Shown here piece after piece: positions 33,100 to 43,378 of a DNA stretch of 64,000 bases. The translations under genes and the position numbers were made by a program. Position 1 is the first letter of the stretch, and every line of letters starts with the position of its first letter. The DNA lies in the NCBI GenBank assembly GCA_944323055.1, contig CALUQZ010000004.1:41190-105189 (forward strand). The letters are read 5' to 3'. The stretch comes from an uncultured Acholeplasmatales bacterium (GTDB lineage: Bacteria > Bacillota_I > Bacilli_A > Acholeplasmatales > Anaeroplasmataceae). Under the pieces are notes generated by a model. The model saw nothing but the letters and a program-made list of their open reading frames with translations. It was not told the DNA's origin and ran no database searches.

Positions 33100-35748
33100 T
33101 TAGTGTTTACCTCTAGCAAATATTTGTTTAATATCTGCCCACTTCACTTTTCTAATGAAGATATCAACTACAAATAAACATATCGCAATACTCATAAATA
33201 AAACTGTAAAATCATATGTAAAGGTAGTAGCTTTAGTCTCATCAATGCTCATATCTACTTCACTAGCATTTTCATAAACTTTATTACCATTATTAACCAT
33301 ATGATTTAAATTAGATAATTCATAATAAGCAAAACTATTATATTCTTCTGTATAAGAAACATCATATAAATATTCCTTAACATATGATACATTATTTAAA
33401 CTATAACTAATTTCTAATTTATACGTTCCTACTTCTTTAGACTCAAAATTAGTCTCATAATCAGTTGTCGTATAAACTAACTCTTTATTTATTACTTCTC
33501 CACTAGGAGTAGTTAACTTTAAACTAATTTTAGCATTAGGATTTAAAGTCGGAGGTAATACATACAAATAAGAATTTGAACTTTCGCTATTAATTTCAAC
33601 AATTAACGGTACTTCTTCTCTTTCACTTGGCAAATTAGAAGCTACTAAATTTTGTAAGAACTTTTCACCATTTGAACCATTTTTCCATTCACTCAACCAA
33701 TAATTTGAATTGATATTGCAAGAAAAGCTTGCTACTAAGCCATTACCATAACGCCAATATGAATAAAGTGGGACATCATAATCTCTAATATTAGTACTAT
33801 AAACAGTTTCTAAAACAGTCGTAGCTGAATTTTTAGCTGTTCCTAAATAAAAGCCCCTTACTTGCTCAATATCGCCTTCAATATTACTTAAACTTAAATC
33901 ACTATCACGATTAATGATAACGTCATTTCTAACACCTTCAATTACTGTTTCAGTAATATCACTAGCTATCTCATTATCAAATAACTCTTCTAAATCATTA
34001 ACCTCACTAGCCGTATAATATTTACCAGCTGCACTATTACTAATGTTTTGTAATAAATTTGAACCATCATCAGCTCCAATTCCAATACAAGAAATAGTAG
34101 TACCAGTATTACGATATATTTCTCCAGCTATCTCAATAGCATTAATCGGGTCAGCTGTCATATTTCTACCATCTGAGATTAAATAAATTTGTTTTTGTAA
34201 AAATGGTAAATCACCAATCGCATTGTATGTTTCATTCAAACTAGAACCGATTAAAGTACCTTGTCTTTCTTCAACTGTATTTATTTTATCTTTTATAGTA
34301 ACTCTATTACCTTCTGTTACTGGAGTACTTATTTGTAAAAATGTCGTTTCCCCACTTAATGTTAAAACCATAATATTATCTGATTCGGAAGCTAAATCAA
34401 CTATTTTATTTGCCGCCTCTTTAGCCGTTTCTAAATGATAAGATTCCCGCATACTCTTAGATATATCTAATAGTAAACAAATTAACTTACCATCACGTTC
34501 ACTATCACCATATTTAATAGGTAGCATATTAGATAAAGTATCATATTCATAATCTTCATGACCATTTTGTGTATACGCGTCACCTAAAGTCAACAAGCTT
34601 TTTGAATAACGAGAAACCATTAAATCTAAGTTAGCTATAAACTGCTGACTATTTCTAATTTTAGTAACATCAACATCAGATAAAATATATTCATCATATA
34701 AACATAATTCTTCAATTGTATAAGGAATTGAATCATTATTAATATTTAAATAAGTAATTTCAGTATTATCATTTTTAAAATATAAATTAGCTTTAGTTTC
34801 TTCTAAATCATTACTTGCTAAATATAATATTTTTACATTTTCTGTCACAGTTTGGGTAAAACTATATTTATTATTATATGGTGAACTATCAGAAGCAACA
34901 TCAATACTAACTTCATAATTAAAAGTTCCAGCTTCACTAGTATCTAAAGGAATAGTTATAACATTAATTCCTTTAGCTAATTGTGGGGCTCTTGTCGCTA
35001 TAGTAGTACCATTCTTTTTCAATTCAATATAAGATGTTTTTTGTTCTAAATTCGATTGAATTGTAATTTGAACACTTTCTGTCTTATTTTGATAAGTTGA
35101 TAAAGTATAATTTACCCCATTTATTTGTACTTCCGTAACATCACTAGGTAAATTATCATCAATATATATCGCATCTACATAAACATTTTGACTAGCTAAT
35201 TCATTAACAACATTTAAGACATTACCTGAATTAGTTTCATCACCATCTGTAATTAAAATAATTCTTTTTATAACATTATCATTAAATAAACTAGCTGTAT
35301 AACGTAAAGCTCCTGCAATATCTGTTCCACTTCTATCAACACGTTCGCTTGAAACAGCCTCATTGACACTTCTAGTTCTTTCACCCGGAGTTGTCAAAAC
35401 ATAAGGTGTTTCCGTTCCAAAACAAACAACCCCAATTTTAGTTTTATTATCAGCTTTATTTTCTAACTCATCAATATAACTATCAATTGTAGTTAAATTA
35501 CGATCAGCCGAATATGAAACATCAGCTAAAACATAAATATTAGTTTCATCAACCGCTGTCTTATAAGACATACCAGCAACTACTAAAATGATTAAAGTTG
35601 CAATTACTAAATGTAAAACTAAACTAATAATATTTCTAATACCAATATTATCTTTTTTAAAAGTAAATAAAAATGGAATGACAATAGCTAAAGCTACTGG
35701 AATTAAAATTAATATTAAATAAGGATTAGCGAAGTTTATATTGTTCAT
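33100..35748 (-). CDS. Large membrane protein with two VWA domains
   Basis: 882 residues. Two N-terminal helices, then a VWA domain starting LADVSYSAD (about residue 75; DxSxS metal motif kept), a central beta region, and a second VWA domain beginning LDISKSM (about residue 430), followed by a sheet-rich part and a C-terminal helix and basic tail. It overlaps the BatA-like gene by 23 bases. This is the Ca-activated chloride channel/BatB-type partner found beside MoxR ATPases, thought to act in envelope protein maturation. The exact role is unknown. Confidence 0.78.
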   Translation of the reverse strand: MNNINFANPYLILILIPVALAIVIPFLFTFKKDNIGIRNIISLVLHLVIATLIILVVAGMSYKTAVDETNIYVLADVSYSADRNLTTIDSYIDELENKADNKTKIGVVCFGTETPYVLTTPGERTRSVNEAVSSERVDRSGTDIAGALRYTASLFNDNVIKRIILITDGDETNSGNVLNVVNELASQNVYVDAIYIDDNLPSDVTEVQINGVNYTLSTYQNKTESVQITIQSNLEQKTSYIELKKNGTTIATRAPQLAKGINVITIPLDTSEAGTFNYEVSIDVASDSSPYNNKYSFTQTVTENVKILYLASNDLEETKANLYFKNDNTEITYLNINNDSIPYTIEELCLYDEYILSDVDVTKIRNSQQFIANLDLMVSRYSKSLLTLGDAYTQNGHEDYEYDTLSNMLPIKYGDSERDGKLICLLLDISKSMRESYHLETAKEAANKIVDLASESDNIMVLTLSGETTFLQISTPVTEGNRVTIKDKINTVEERQGTLIGSSLNETYNAIGDLPFLQKQIYLISDGRNMTADPINAIEIAGEIYRNTGTTISCIGIGADDGSNLLQNISNSAAGKYYTASEVNDLEELFDNEIASDITETVIEGVRNDVIINRDSDLSLSNIEGDIEQVRGFYLGTAKNSATTVLETVYSTNIRDYDVPLYSYWRYGNGLVASFSCNINSNYWLSEWKNGSNGEKFLQNLVASNLPSEREEVPLIVEINSESSNSYLYVLPPTLNPNAKISLKLTTPSGEVINKELVYTTTDYETNFESKEVGTYKLEISYSLNNVSYVKEYLYDVSYTEEYNSFAYYELSNLNHMVNNGNKVYENASEVDMSIDETKATTFTYDFTVLFMSIAICLFVVDIFIRKVKWADIKQIFARGKH

Positions 35749-37585
35749 AACAATACACCATCCAATCTAATATAAATATTACTCCTAAGGCAATAAATAA
35801 ATATACTAAACTTTGATAAATACCATCACCATAATGAGCTTCTTGTTCACCAGTTAAAGTCAAATTAGCTATTTCTAAATCTTCTACAACTTGACTTTCT
35901 GTATTTGGGTAACTAGCATAAATTTTAAAGTTAGTGACTCTTCCATCTATCGTAACATTTATATTATAAGTACCTGCTTCTGTTAAAACATATTCACTTA
36001 TAGCACTACTAGTATCTAAATATAAACTTAAATTACTAGGAGTTATTACCTCTATACTTGAACATCCAGGTAAAACATTAATAGTTAAATTGTCACCAGC
36101 TACATAGCTAGTATTATCAATAATATTAGGAAAAGAATAGTCAATTAAATTATTAACTAAGACAATAAAATCCATAGAAAGTGGTAAATTAGAATTATGC
36201 AAATCAAAAGCAAATACAACTTCTCTATTACCTGTATTAGTGCTACCAACAAATAACACCGGATTGCCTTCACAACTTAATAAAGTAGTAAAATTATTAT
36301 ACAATCCATACTTTTGATAGCTTGTAACATAGAAAGTATCACCAGTTAAGTCAGCCTTTAACGTATTTAATAAAGTTGAACTACGCTCATTTAAATCAAG
36401 CATAATACCAACATTACCATAATCTAATGTTTCTTGATAACTAAAGCCATAACCTGGCATTACCCCATCTTTTATATTAATTAACCACACACTACCATCA
36501 GTAGGTAATTCATTTGGATTATAAGAATCAAATATATATAAACCATAACCAAAATAAGTATTTGGAGAATATAAATCTGGTGTTATAATTTCAAGCTCTA
36601 AAGAACCGATAGCTGATAATAATGATTTTAAATAAAGTGGATTAAGGCTTACTAACAACACTTTATTAACTCTCTCTTGAACTAAATTATAAATTATATA
36701 GTCATTATCAGCTTCTAAATCATCTAAAGCTTCCATCCTTAATGATATAGATTTATAGTCTTCTATGATATTTACATCATTAAAACTAAAACTTGTTTCA
36801 CTATCTAAACTAACATTTAAAGTTTGTCTAGCTACTTCACTATCATCAACATTTAAAATAATATCTACACTTCCAGAAGCATTAAATGATAAAATCTTAC
36901 CAGTTAAACTAAGTCTTCTAAGTGAAACATTATAAACAATATCACTAAAACTAAAATTAGTAGCTTCATTGCTGACATCTAATAAGTTAATGTTAGTAGT
37001 TTCATATTTTTTATCACTAGCTACATAAACTTGAAGTGATCTATTATCATCATAATAACTTTGAGCTAAAGGTAAAGCATCTAAGCATTTACTATCTAAA
37101 TTTGTAATACTTAAAGCCTGTAAACCAGAGATTGCACTCTCTTTATTAGAAATACTTTCATAAACGACAACCGGTTCTTCCGCACAACTTATTAAAGTAT
37201 AAGTTGAACCTAATTCTGAATCATTAATTATCTTTTCTATTTCATCTTTAGCTAGTTGATAACGTGTTTTTTCACCATTTTTAATTAACATACTACCTGA
37301 AGAATCAATAATGAAACAATAATCACGAGCTTGATTAGGTAAACTAATTTGAGGATGAGCTACCGCTAAAGCTATAACAGCTACTAATAAACACTGTAAA
37401 ATCAAACTCAATATACCATATATTCTAGATATCGGTCTTCTTCTTTTTAAAAACCGTTCACTAAGTGTCCAAATATAGGTAGATGAAACAGTTTGTTCAG
37501 TAAATTTATTCTTTAAAATATAAAGAATAATTAAAACAGGGATAAATATTAGAATTAAAAAACCTAAAGGATAAGAAAAACTCAT
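35726..37585 (-). CDS. BatA-like membrane VWA protein
   Basis: 619 residues. The N-terminal 65 residues are the BatA/aerotolerance-operon membrane domain (FSYPLGFLILIFIPVLIILY, then a helix near 55-75). A VWA domain starts at IDSSGSM (about residue 92) with the metal motif complete. Beta domains follow and a final helix ends in a short basic tail. It overlaps DUF58 by 4 bases (ATGA) and the next VWA gene by 23 bases. In Bacteroides and elsewhere such genes form MoxR-Bat sets; the molecular task is not settled. Confidence 0.8.
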   Translation of the reverse strand: MSFSYPLGFLILIFIPVLIILYILKNKFTEQTVSSTYIWTLSERFLKRRRPISRIYGILSLILQCLLVAVIALAVAHPQISLPNQARDYCFIIDSSGSMLIKNGEKTRYQLAKDEIEKIINDSELGSTYTLISCAEEPVVVYESISNKESAISGLQALSITNLDSKCLDALPLAQSYYDDNRSLQVYVASDKKYETTNINLLDVSNEATNFSFSDIVYNVSLRRLSLTGKILSFNASGSVDIILNVDDSEVARQTLNVSLDSETSFSFNDVNIIEDYKSISLRMEALDDLEADNDYIIYNLVQERVNKVLLVSLNPLYLKSLLSAIGSLELEIITPDLYSPNTYFGYGLYIFDSYNPNELPTDGSVWLINIKDGVMPGYGFSYQETLDYGNVGIMLDLNERSSTLLNTLKADLTGDTFYVTSYQKYGLYNNFTTLLSCEGNPVLFVGSTNTGNREVVFAFDLHNSNLPLSMDFIVLVNNLIDYSFPNIIDNTSYVAGDNLTINVLPGCSSIEVITPSNLSLYLDTSSAISEYVLTEAGTYNINVTIDGRVTNFKIYASYPNTESQVVEDLEIANLTLTGEQEAHYGDGIYQSLVYLFIALGVIFILDWMVYCYEQYKLR

Positions 37586-38460
37586 TTTAATACCCCCATT
37601 TGTGTCAAAATATTTAAGAAAACTTCACTTTCATCAGCATTACTTTGTAAAAATAAATATGAAGCATCTCGGGAATTACAATAATTTTGTAATCTTTCTT
37701 TAATGTAATTTAAAGCTTTCTCATAAGCTATAATAACATCTTTATTTACATTCTTTTTATAAATTTTATTATTATCTTCTGAATCATAAAGTTGAACCTT
37801 TCCCCTAATTTTTGGTTTAACTTCTTCTTTACTTAAAACTTGAATACATAAGACATCTCTTTTTTTATCAACTAAATGATCAATGCCTGCCTCGTAATTA
37901 TTGTCAGTTAAAAAATCAGAAATAATTACCGATAAACCATCACCATACCCTACATTTAAAGGTAATAGGCTATCACTAATAAAACAATCACTAGAAAATT
38001 CAATATTATTTAATTTTAGTATTTCACTATAAAATGAATCTTTATTATTTATATTTACAGCAACTTCACTAATAATATTATCTTTAATTTGATAGATAGA
38101 TACTTTATCCATATTACATATAGAGATATAAGCAAATATAGCCGCTAATTTTAAAGCATAATCAGCTTTATCTCCCTTGCCATAAATCATTGATCTACTA
38201 GCATCAATATAAATTTTAGTGTGTGATTGTCTTTCATCTAAAAATAGCTTTAAATATAACTTATTAAATCTTAAATAAGCATTCCAATCTATTTTAGTTA
38301 TTTCATCACCAGCTAAATAATCACGATAATCCGCAAACTCACTCGATGAACCAAATAATTTAGATTTATGATTGCCCCCAAATTGACCATAATTACTATT
38401 TTTAAGTAACAAATCGAGGGTTTCTATTTTTTGTAAAAAGCTTTCATCAATAGAATACAT
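37582..38460 (-). CDS. DUF58 protein (MoxR-associated)
   Basis: 292 residues, full length for DUF58. Seen: SSEFADYRDYLAGDEITKID followed by WNAYLRFNKLYLKLFLDER, the hallmark motif of the family, and a VWA-like fold afterwards (KIYIDASRSM). It is soluble. It overlaps MoxR (TAATG) and BatA (ATGA), so the four genes are translationally coupled. DUF58 proteins are co-inherited with MoxR ATPases and BatA-type membrane proteins. Confidence 0.9.
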   Translation of the reverse strand: MYSIDESFLQKIETLDLLLKNSNYGQFGGNHKSKLFGSSSEFADYRDYLAGDEITKIDWNAYLRFNKLYLKLFLDERQSHTKIYIDASRSMIYGKGDKADYALKLAAIFAYISICNMDKVSIYQIKDNIISEVAVNINNKDSFYSEILKLNNIEFSSDCFISDSLLPLNVGYGDGLSVIISDFLTDNNYEAGIDHLVDKKRDVLCIQVLSKEEVKPKIRGKVQLYDSEDNNKIYKKNVNKDVIIAYEKALNYIKERLQNYCNSRDASYLFLQSNADESEVFLNILTQMGVLK

Positions 38461-39452
38461 TATTTCCTAAGCTTTCTTAAATCTTTAATTAACAACCCTA
38501 TAACATCATCGATTGATAAATGATCATTAATAGCATTATAAGATAATTTTATTCTATGTCTTAATACCGGATATATTAGATTATCAATATCATCATAAGA
38601 TACATTATAATTGCCATCCATCAACGCTTTTACTTTACTAGCTGTAATAACGGCTTGACAAGCTCTAGGGGAAGCGCCATATCTAATATATTTTTTAGCT
38701 ATCTCATTTCCTTCAATTTCCGGATGAGTAGCCGTAACTAAATGCATAGCATAAGTTAAAACATCATCAATTAACGGAACTGTTTTAGCAAGTTCACGCA
38801 TTTCTAAAATAGTTTCACCATCAATAATCGTAGAAGCAGTTTCAGCCATCGTAATTTGAGTCATAGTGACAATGTCTTTTAATTCTTCAATACTTGGGAA
38901 ACCCATTAATAGTTTAAACATAAAACGATCCATTTGAGCTTCTGGTAAAGGATAAGTACCATCTTGTTCAATCGGATTTTCCGTAGCTAAAACGAAAAAT
39001 GGTTCTTCCATCTTATAAGTTTTATTAGAAATTGTAACTTTATGTTCTTGCATTACCTCAAGTAAAGCAGATTGTGTTTTAGGAGTTGCTCTATTTATTT
39101 CATCGGCTAAAATTAAGTTTGCAAAAATAGGTCCCTTTTGAAATACAATTTGCATTTTATCAAATTCATCACGATCAATTACATTAGTACCTGTAACATC
39201 ACTAGGCATTAGATCTGGTGTAAATTGAATTCTAGAAAATGGTAAATTTAAAATTTGTGATAGTGATCTAACAAGCCTTGTTTTACCAACTCCTGGAACA
39301 CCTTCTAATAAAACATTACCACCAGAGATAATAGCTATAATAACATTATCAATAATATCTTCATGACCAACAACGTCTTTTTTAATTTCTTCTTTTATTT
39401 TAGTTATAGCAGCACTAAACTTGGCTACTTTTTCAATATTATTATTTTCCAT
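38460..39452 (-). CDS. MoxR-family AAA ATPase
   Basis: 330 residues from the ATG at 39452. An upstream in-frame ATG would lie inside the preceding gene, and AAGGGG sits 6 bases before my choice. Walker A GVPGVGKT, Walker B ILADEINRA, then sensor ATENPIEQDGTYPLPEAQMD and the MoxR lid (GASPRACQAV). It probably remodels the VWA proteins encoded downstream. It overlaps DUF58 by one codon step and is part of the MoxR-DUF58-BatA-VWA set. Confidence 0.93.
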   Translation of the reverse strand: MENNNIEKVAKFSAAITKIKEEIKKDVVGHEDIIDNVIIAIISGGNVLLEGVPGVGKTRLVRSLSQILNLPFSRIQFTPDLMPSDVTGTNVIDRDEFDKMQIVFQKGPIFANLILADEINRATPKTQSALLEVMQEHKVTISNKTYKMEEPFFVLATENPIEQDGTYPLPEAQMDRFMFKLLMGFPSIEELKDIVTMTQITMAETASTIIDGETILEMRELAKTVPLIDDVLTYAMHLVTATHPEIEGNEIAKKYIRYGASPRACQAVITASKVKALMDGNYNVSYDDIDNLIYPVLRHRIKLSYNAINDHLSIDDVIGLLIKDLRKLRK

Positions 39453-39453
39453 C

Positions 39454-40866
39454 TTATTCCCCTTCATCTACTTCATATAAATTATTAAAATATTCAATAT
39501 AATAATTAGCTAACTCTTCACTAATTACACCATCTTGAACTAAACCTTCAATATAAGCACTATATTTAGCAATTACTTCATAATATGGCACTAAACCTTC
39601 ATCTGGGTCATAAAAAATATCATCACCAGGATAAATTGTATCACCGTGACCACCGCCACCACCTTTATCTGGGTCTGTCGGTTCTTCATCACCACTAGGA
39701 GGATTAGGAACAGGCGGATTAATAGGTTCATCATTATTAGGTAATTCAAAAATAGCAATTAAACGTTCCTCTAAATAATTAGCCATATAAAGTGTTTCAA
39801 CTTGTCTAATAACGGCTTCTTCAAAGGTTTTTTTAGCATTATTTATTACATTTTCTAAATCAGAATAATAAGTAGTAGTTGCCGTAATAGCTTCTGCTAA
39901 ATTATTCTTTAAATTTGTAAATTCTACATATAATTCATCATCAGCATCTAATCTTTCATTATCAACTAATTGAAAGCCATCATTAATTAATTCCTCATAA
40001 TTTAATTGTCGTTGTCTAGCTGATGGAGAATTTAAATAACTTCTAATATCTTCTAAAGCAGAATTGATTCTCTCGCTATCATAACTAGCTAGAGCTGTTC
40101 CTAAAACATGAGCCTCTGCTAAATTAGAATTACTTAAAGCTAAGCTTATATCATCAATAGAGTTTAAGATAGAACTAGATAAACTAATATTAGTAATAGT
40201 TAAATTAACAGCTTCTACCTCTTTAGCCCTGCTAATATCTGCAACATCAATTGCTTCTATTAAACCTTCTAAATGTAAAACATAAGCCTCTTTAACTGGG
40301 TACATTAAGTTAACATCTTCATTAACTTCTCTTATTAAATCTTTAATTTGTTCAATAATATAAGGATCACCAGAAATCGGTTCTTCAATAGGAGGTTTAG
40401 TTTCTTCAAATTTACTATCAACTAATATTGAAGTTAAACAAAATGGTAATACAATAAGTGGCAATATTAATAAATACTTATTAAAATGCATCTTAATTTT
40501 CTTTACTGAAAGATTATTTAATTTATCAGCAGCATCTTCTCTTTGTTTTGTTATTATATAGCCTTCCTTGTCTTCATATTCAAGCATTGTACTAATCTTT
40601 TCTTTTAGATTCATTTGTTTATCTATTCTTTTAGCAACCTTGATATCATTAGGTTTTAAAATTATAAAAGAAACAATAAAACTAACTAAAAAGACACCTA
40701 CACTACATAATACAAACAATAAAATGTCATATTCTAATCCTAACTGTTTATAAGTTAGGACTAGAATAGAACTTATTAATAATCCTAAAAGGATACTAAT
40801 AAATAGAGCAATTAAGAGAGATTCAACAATAAATTTAACCTTAATTTTCTTAAAATTATTCCCCAT
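39454..40866 (-). CDS. Membrane protein of the MoxR set, DUF4175-like
   Basis: 470 residues. Three N-terminal helices (about 15-40, 48-68 and 128-150), with KRIDKQMNLKEKISTMLEYE between the second and third, as in DUF4175-type proteins. The rest is helical and ends in a Pro- and Gly-rich linker (PPVPNPPSGDEEP) and a short helix. It lies 9 bases after the 829-residue lipoprotein gene and 1 base before moxR. The assignment is tentative: the membrane part fits, while the large extracytoplasmic part is unknown. Confidence 0.55.
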   Translation of the reverse strand: MGNNFKKIKVKFIVESLLIALFISILLGLLISSILVLTYKQLGLEYDILLFVLCSVGVFLVSFIVSFIILKPNDIKVAKRIDKQMNLKEKISTMLEYEDKEGYIITKQREDAADKLNNLSVKKIKMHFNKYLLILPLIVLPFCLTSILVDSKFEETKPPIEEPISGDPYIIEQIKDLIREVNEDVNLMYPVKEAYVLHLEGLIEAIDVADISRAKEVEAVNLTITNISLSSSILNSIDDISLALSNSNLAEAHVLGTALASYDSERINSALEDIRSYLNSPSARQRQLNYEELINDGFQLVDNERLDADDELYVEFTNLKNNLAEAITATTTYYSDLENVINNAKKTFEEAVIRQVETLYMANYLEERLIAIFELPNNDEPINPPVPNPPSGDEEPTDPDKGGGGGHGDTIYPGDDIFYDPDEGLVPYYEVIAKYSAYIEGLVQDGVISEELANYYIEYFNNLYEVDEGE

Positions 40867-40875
40867 AAAATCCTC

Positions 40876-43365
40876 CTAACGTACTAATATTGAGCTAAAT
40901 TGATAAACAACTACCCCATCTTTTTGATATGAACCAGAAATAACAAATTCTAAATTATCATTTACTGACAATTTAATTCTTCCTTCATCGCCACCTGTAT
41001 GACCGGTGTCAACAAAATCACGTCCACTAAAACTAAAGGTTACTGTTTCACTAAAATCACCAATTTTAATTTCAGCTTCACCTAATAAATAATCAGTTGA
41101 CTCTAATAAGGTAAATGTTATAGTTCCTTTTTCTTTTACTCCACTTGTATAAGCTTCAAATTCATAGGTTCCTGTTAATTGCTGTGTAAAATCTGGTACT
41201 TCTTTAACTATTATAGTTAAAGTTGAAGATACATTATTACGCGTAGACTTTAAATTAATACGATATTCACCAGGCACACTTGCTGTAAATGAGCTAAAAT
41301 AACCATCATAACTATATAAAGCTTCTGGTAAATTATCTGTAGGATTATTTACTATTAAAGCATTTAAATCATCACAACTAGCTAAAAAGCTACTATCACC
41401 TGAAGTGTTTGCTTCAACATTAAAGTAAATAACATCATTAACAAAACATTCTATACTACTTCTCTTTTCAAAGACAGCATCATTAGGATTATCACTATCT
41501 CTAAACACTTGCGTAGTAAAGGTTGTAGGTTCTCTATAAGAAACATCTACTACTATTTGTTTACTTGTTTTTAGTGTTACTAATTCAAAATTATAAGTAC
41601 CATATTTAAAGCATCTTATCTTTAAAGTGTTAGTATTATTATTATAATGTAGAATCAAATCAGTAGGCTCATAATAGAAATTACCAATATTTCTACCATT
41701 ATAAATAACACTAATTGTATCTATTGTTCTAGCTGTTTCTGAATTAAAATTACCTAAAACTAAATCAATAGCTTGATCAGAATTATCAGGGTCATCAATC
41801 ATAGTATTAAATGATAAATCATCTAAAATATTACCATCTTCATCTAAAATATCATAATTAGTAACATATATTTCTGATTCCGGATATTTATTAACCGCAT
41901 CTTTTTCACCTTTATATTGTCTAATACTAAAGCTATTAGAATAACTATCACTAGGTAATTGACCTGATAATAAACGACCCATACAATCATTAATCGTATA
42001 ACTATCTAAAATAACCGGGAATTGTTCTGGGTAATCACTACTAGGATCACCTGCCGGTCTTCCATCTGGTAAGATTCGACCAGGTTCATAAAAAATTTGA
42101 CTATTTGGTTCTCCTTTTGGAGTAATAATAAACTGAACTCTCATATCAGATACGACATAGACATCATTTTTTACATCTAATGTCTCTAAGAAATTACCTT
42201 CTCCTAAAGTAAATGAGACATCAACAACATGTAAATAAAATACAGTAGTTGTCTGTGCTTCAACTAAATAACTAAAACTGAAATTATAAACATTTGTAAT
42301 TTCACCTAAATCATTACTTTGTTTTATGATTTGTTCACTATAATCATAATTAGGATTTGTTTTACCTAAATCATATAAACCTTTTAATAATCCTTCAGCC
42401 CCTACAAAATTAGTTGTACCAGCAAACATTGTATAATCCATACCGGTTATATAATCATTTTCTAAATTATCTAATATCGTTAGTGGTTTAGCAAAAGGAT
42501 CATAATTAGGGTCTTCTTCATCTAACTGTTCAAAATCTTCATCAACTCTAACACCAATTATTTCATTATTACTATCTAAAAAATAATTTTCAACATAATT
42601 ATGGTTATTGTACTTATATGTTATAGAATTTAAATCTTGACCAAACTCATAACTAGCTGTTGTTTTTCCAAAATAATTATTAGTATTAGAATCATTATTA
42701 ATACTTTCTCCTCCTGCAACTAAATCTTTTTGACTAACTGCTACATTAACAGCTGTCTCAATATCATTTGCCCCAAGAGTTACCGTTACACTATAGTTTG
42801 AACTAATGTCACCTTGACTAATAACAACATCATAACTTCCTTCATCATTAAAAGCTTCTGTTATAACATTTTTATTTTCATCATAAACATTAATTTGAAA
42901 ATCACTTAAATCTGTTAAATATTTAATATTATTATCTTCTGTTAAAGTATTACTATATGTAGCTATAATCCCTAAATTATCACTACTATATGTTTCACCA
43001 ACTAAATAACTCAATTTAGCATTAGTTGTGTCTACTTCTATATTAATTAGCTTCTCCGTATTTGTTTTTTCATTTACTTTAACATAAAATGTTCTTTCAA
43101 CACCATTATATTTGACAATAACTGCATATGTACCAGCTACCTCCATATTAACTCCACTAGAATCAATTTGACATTCACTAGTAACATCAGTAGCAGAATC
43201 ATTATAATTAGCCTCTACTTTTAGTCCTTCGGTAGTAAAAGTATCACCTACTGTATAATCAGTTTGATAACCATAAATATTAAGATCATCAATCTTATTT
43301 TGACAAGCAAATAAAGTCAAGGCAGCAAATAAAATAACTAATAAACTTAAAACACGTTTCTTCAC
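40876..43365 (-). CDS. Large lipoprotein with two Big_3 Ig-like domains
   Basis: 829 residues. Lipobox LTLFAC (Cys21). Two Big_3-type domains (about 28-105 and 108-190) share the pattern YTVGDTFTTEGLKVEA, then GTYAVIVKY. A long sheet-rich region follows, with Asp- and Asn-rich stretches. The first 500 residues match the 470-residue protein encoded upstream, and the last third is extra. The gene is 13 bases after that paralogue. It is a surface lipoprotein; the ligand is unknown. Confidence 0.75.
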   Translation of the reverse strand: MKKRVLSLLVILFAALTLFACQNKIDDLNIYGYQTDYTVGDTFTTEGLKVEANYNDSATDVTSECQIDSSGVNMEVAGTYAVIVKYNGVERTFYVKVNEKTNTEKLINIEVDTTNAKLSYLVGETYSSDNLGIIATYSNTLTEDNNIKYLTDLSDFQINVYDENKNVITEAFNDEGSYDVVISQGDISSNYSVTVTLGANDIETAVNVAVSQKDLVAGGESINNDSNTNNYFGKTTASYEFGQDLNSITYKYNNHNYVENYFLDSNNEIIGVRVDEDFEQLDEEDPNYDPFAKPLTILDNLENDYITGMDYTMFAGTTNFVGAEGLLKGLYDLGKTNPNYDYSEQIIKQSNDLGEITNVYNFSFSYLVEAQTTTVFYLHVVDVSFTLGEGNFLETLDVKNDVYVVSDMRVQFIITPKGEPNSQIFYEPGRILPDGRPAGDPSSDYPEQFPVILDSYTINDCMGRLLSGQLPSDSYSNSFSIRQYKGEKDAVNKYPESEIYVTNYDILDEDGNILDDLSFNTMIDDPDNSDQAIDLVLGNFNSETARTIDTISVIYNGRNIGNFYYEPTDLILHYNNNTNTLKIRCFKYGTYNFELVTLKTSKQIVVDVSYREPTTFTTQVFRDSDNPNDAVFEKRSSIECFVNDVIYFNVEANTSGDSSFLASCDDLNALIVNNPTDNLPEALYSYDGYFSSFTASVPGEYRINLKSTRNNVSSTLTIIVKEVPDFTQQLTGTYEFEAYTSGVKEKGTITFTLLESTDYLLGEAEIKIGDFSETVTFSFSGRDFVDTGHTGGDEGRIKLSVNDNLEFVISGSYQKDGVVVYQFSSILVR

Positions 43366-43378
43366 CTACATCACCATC

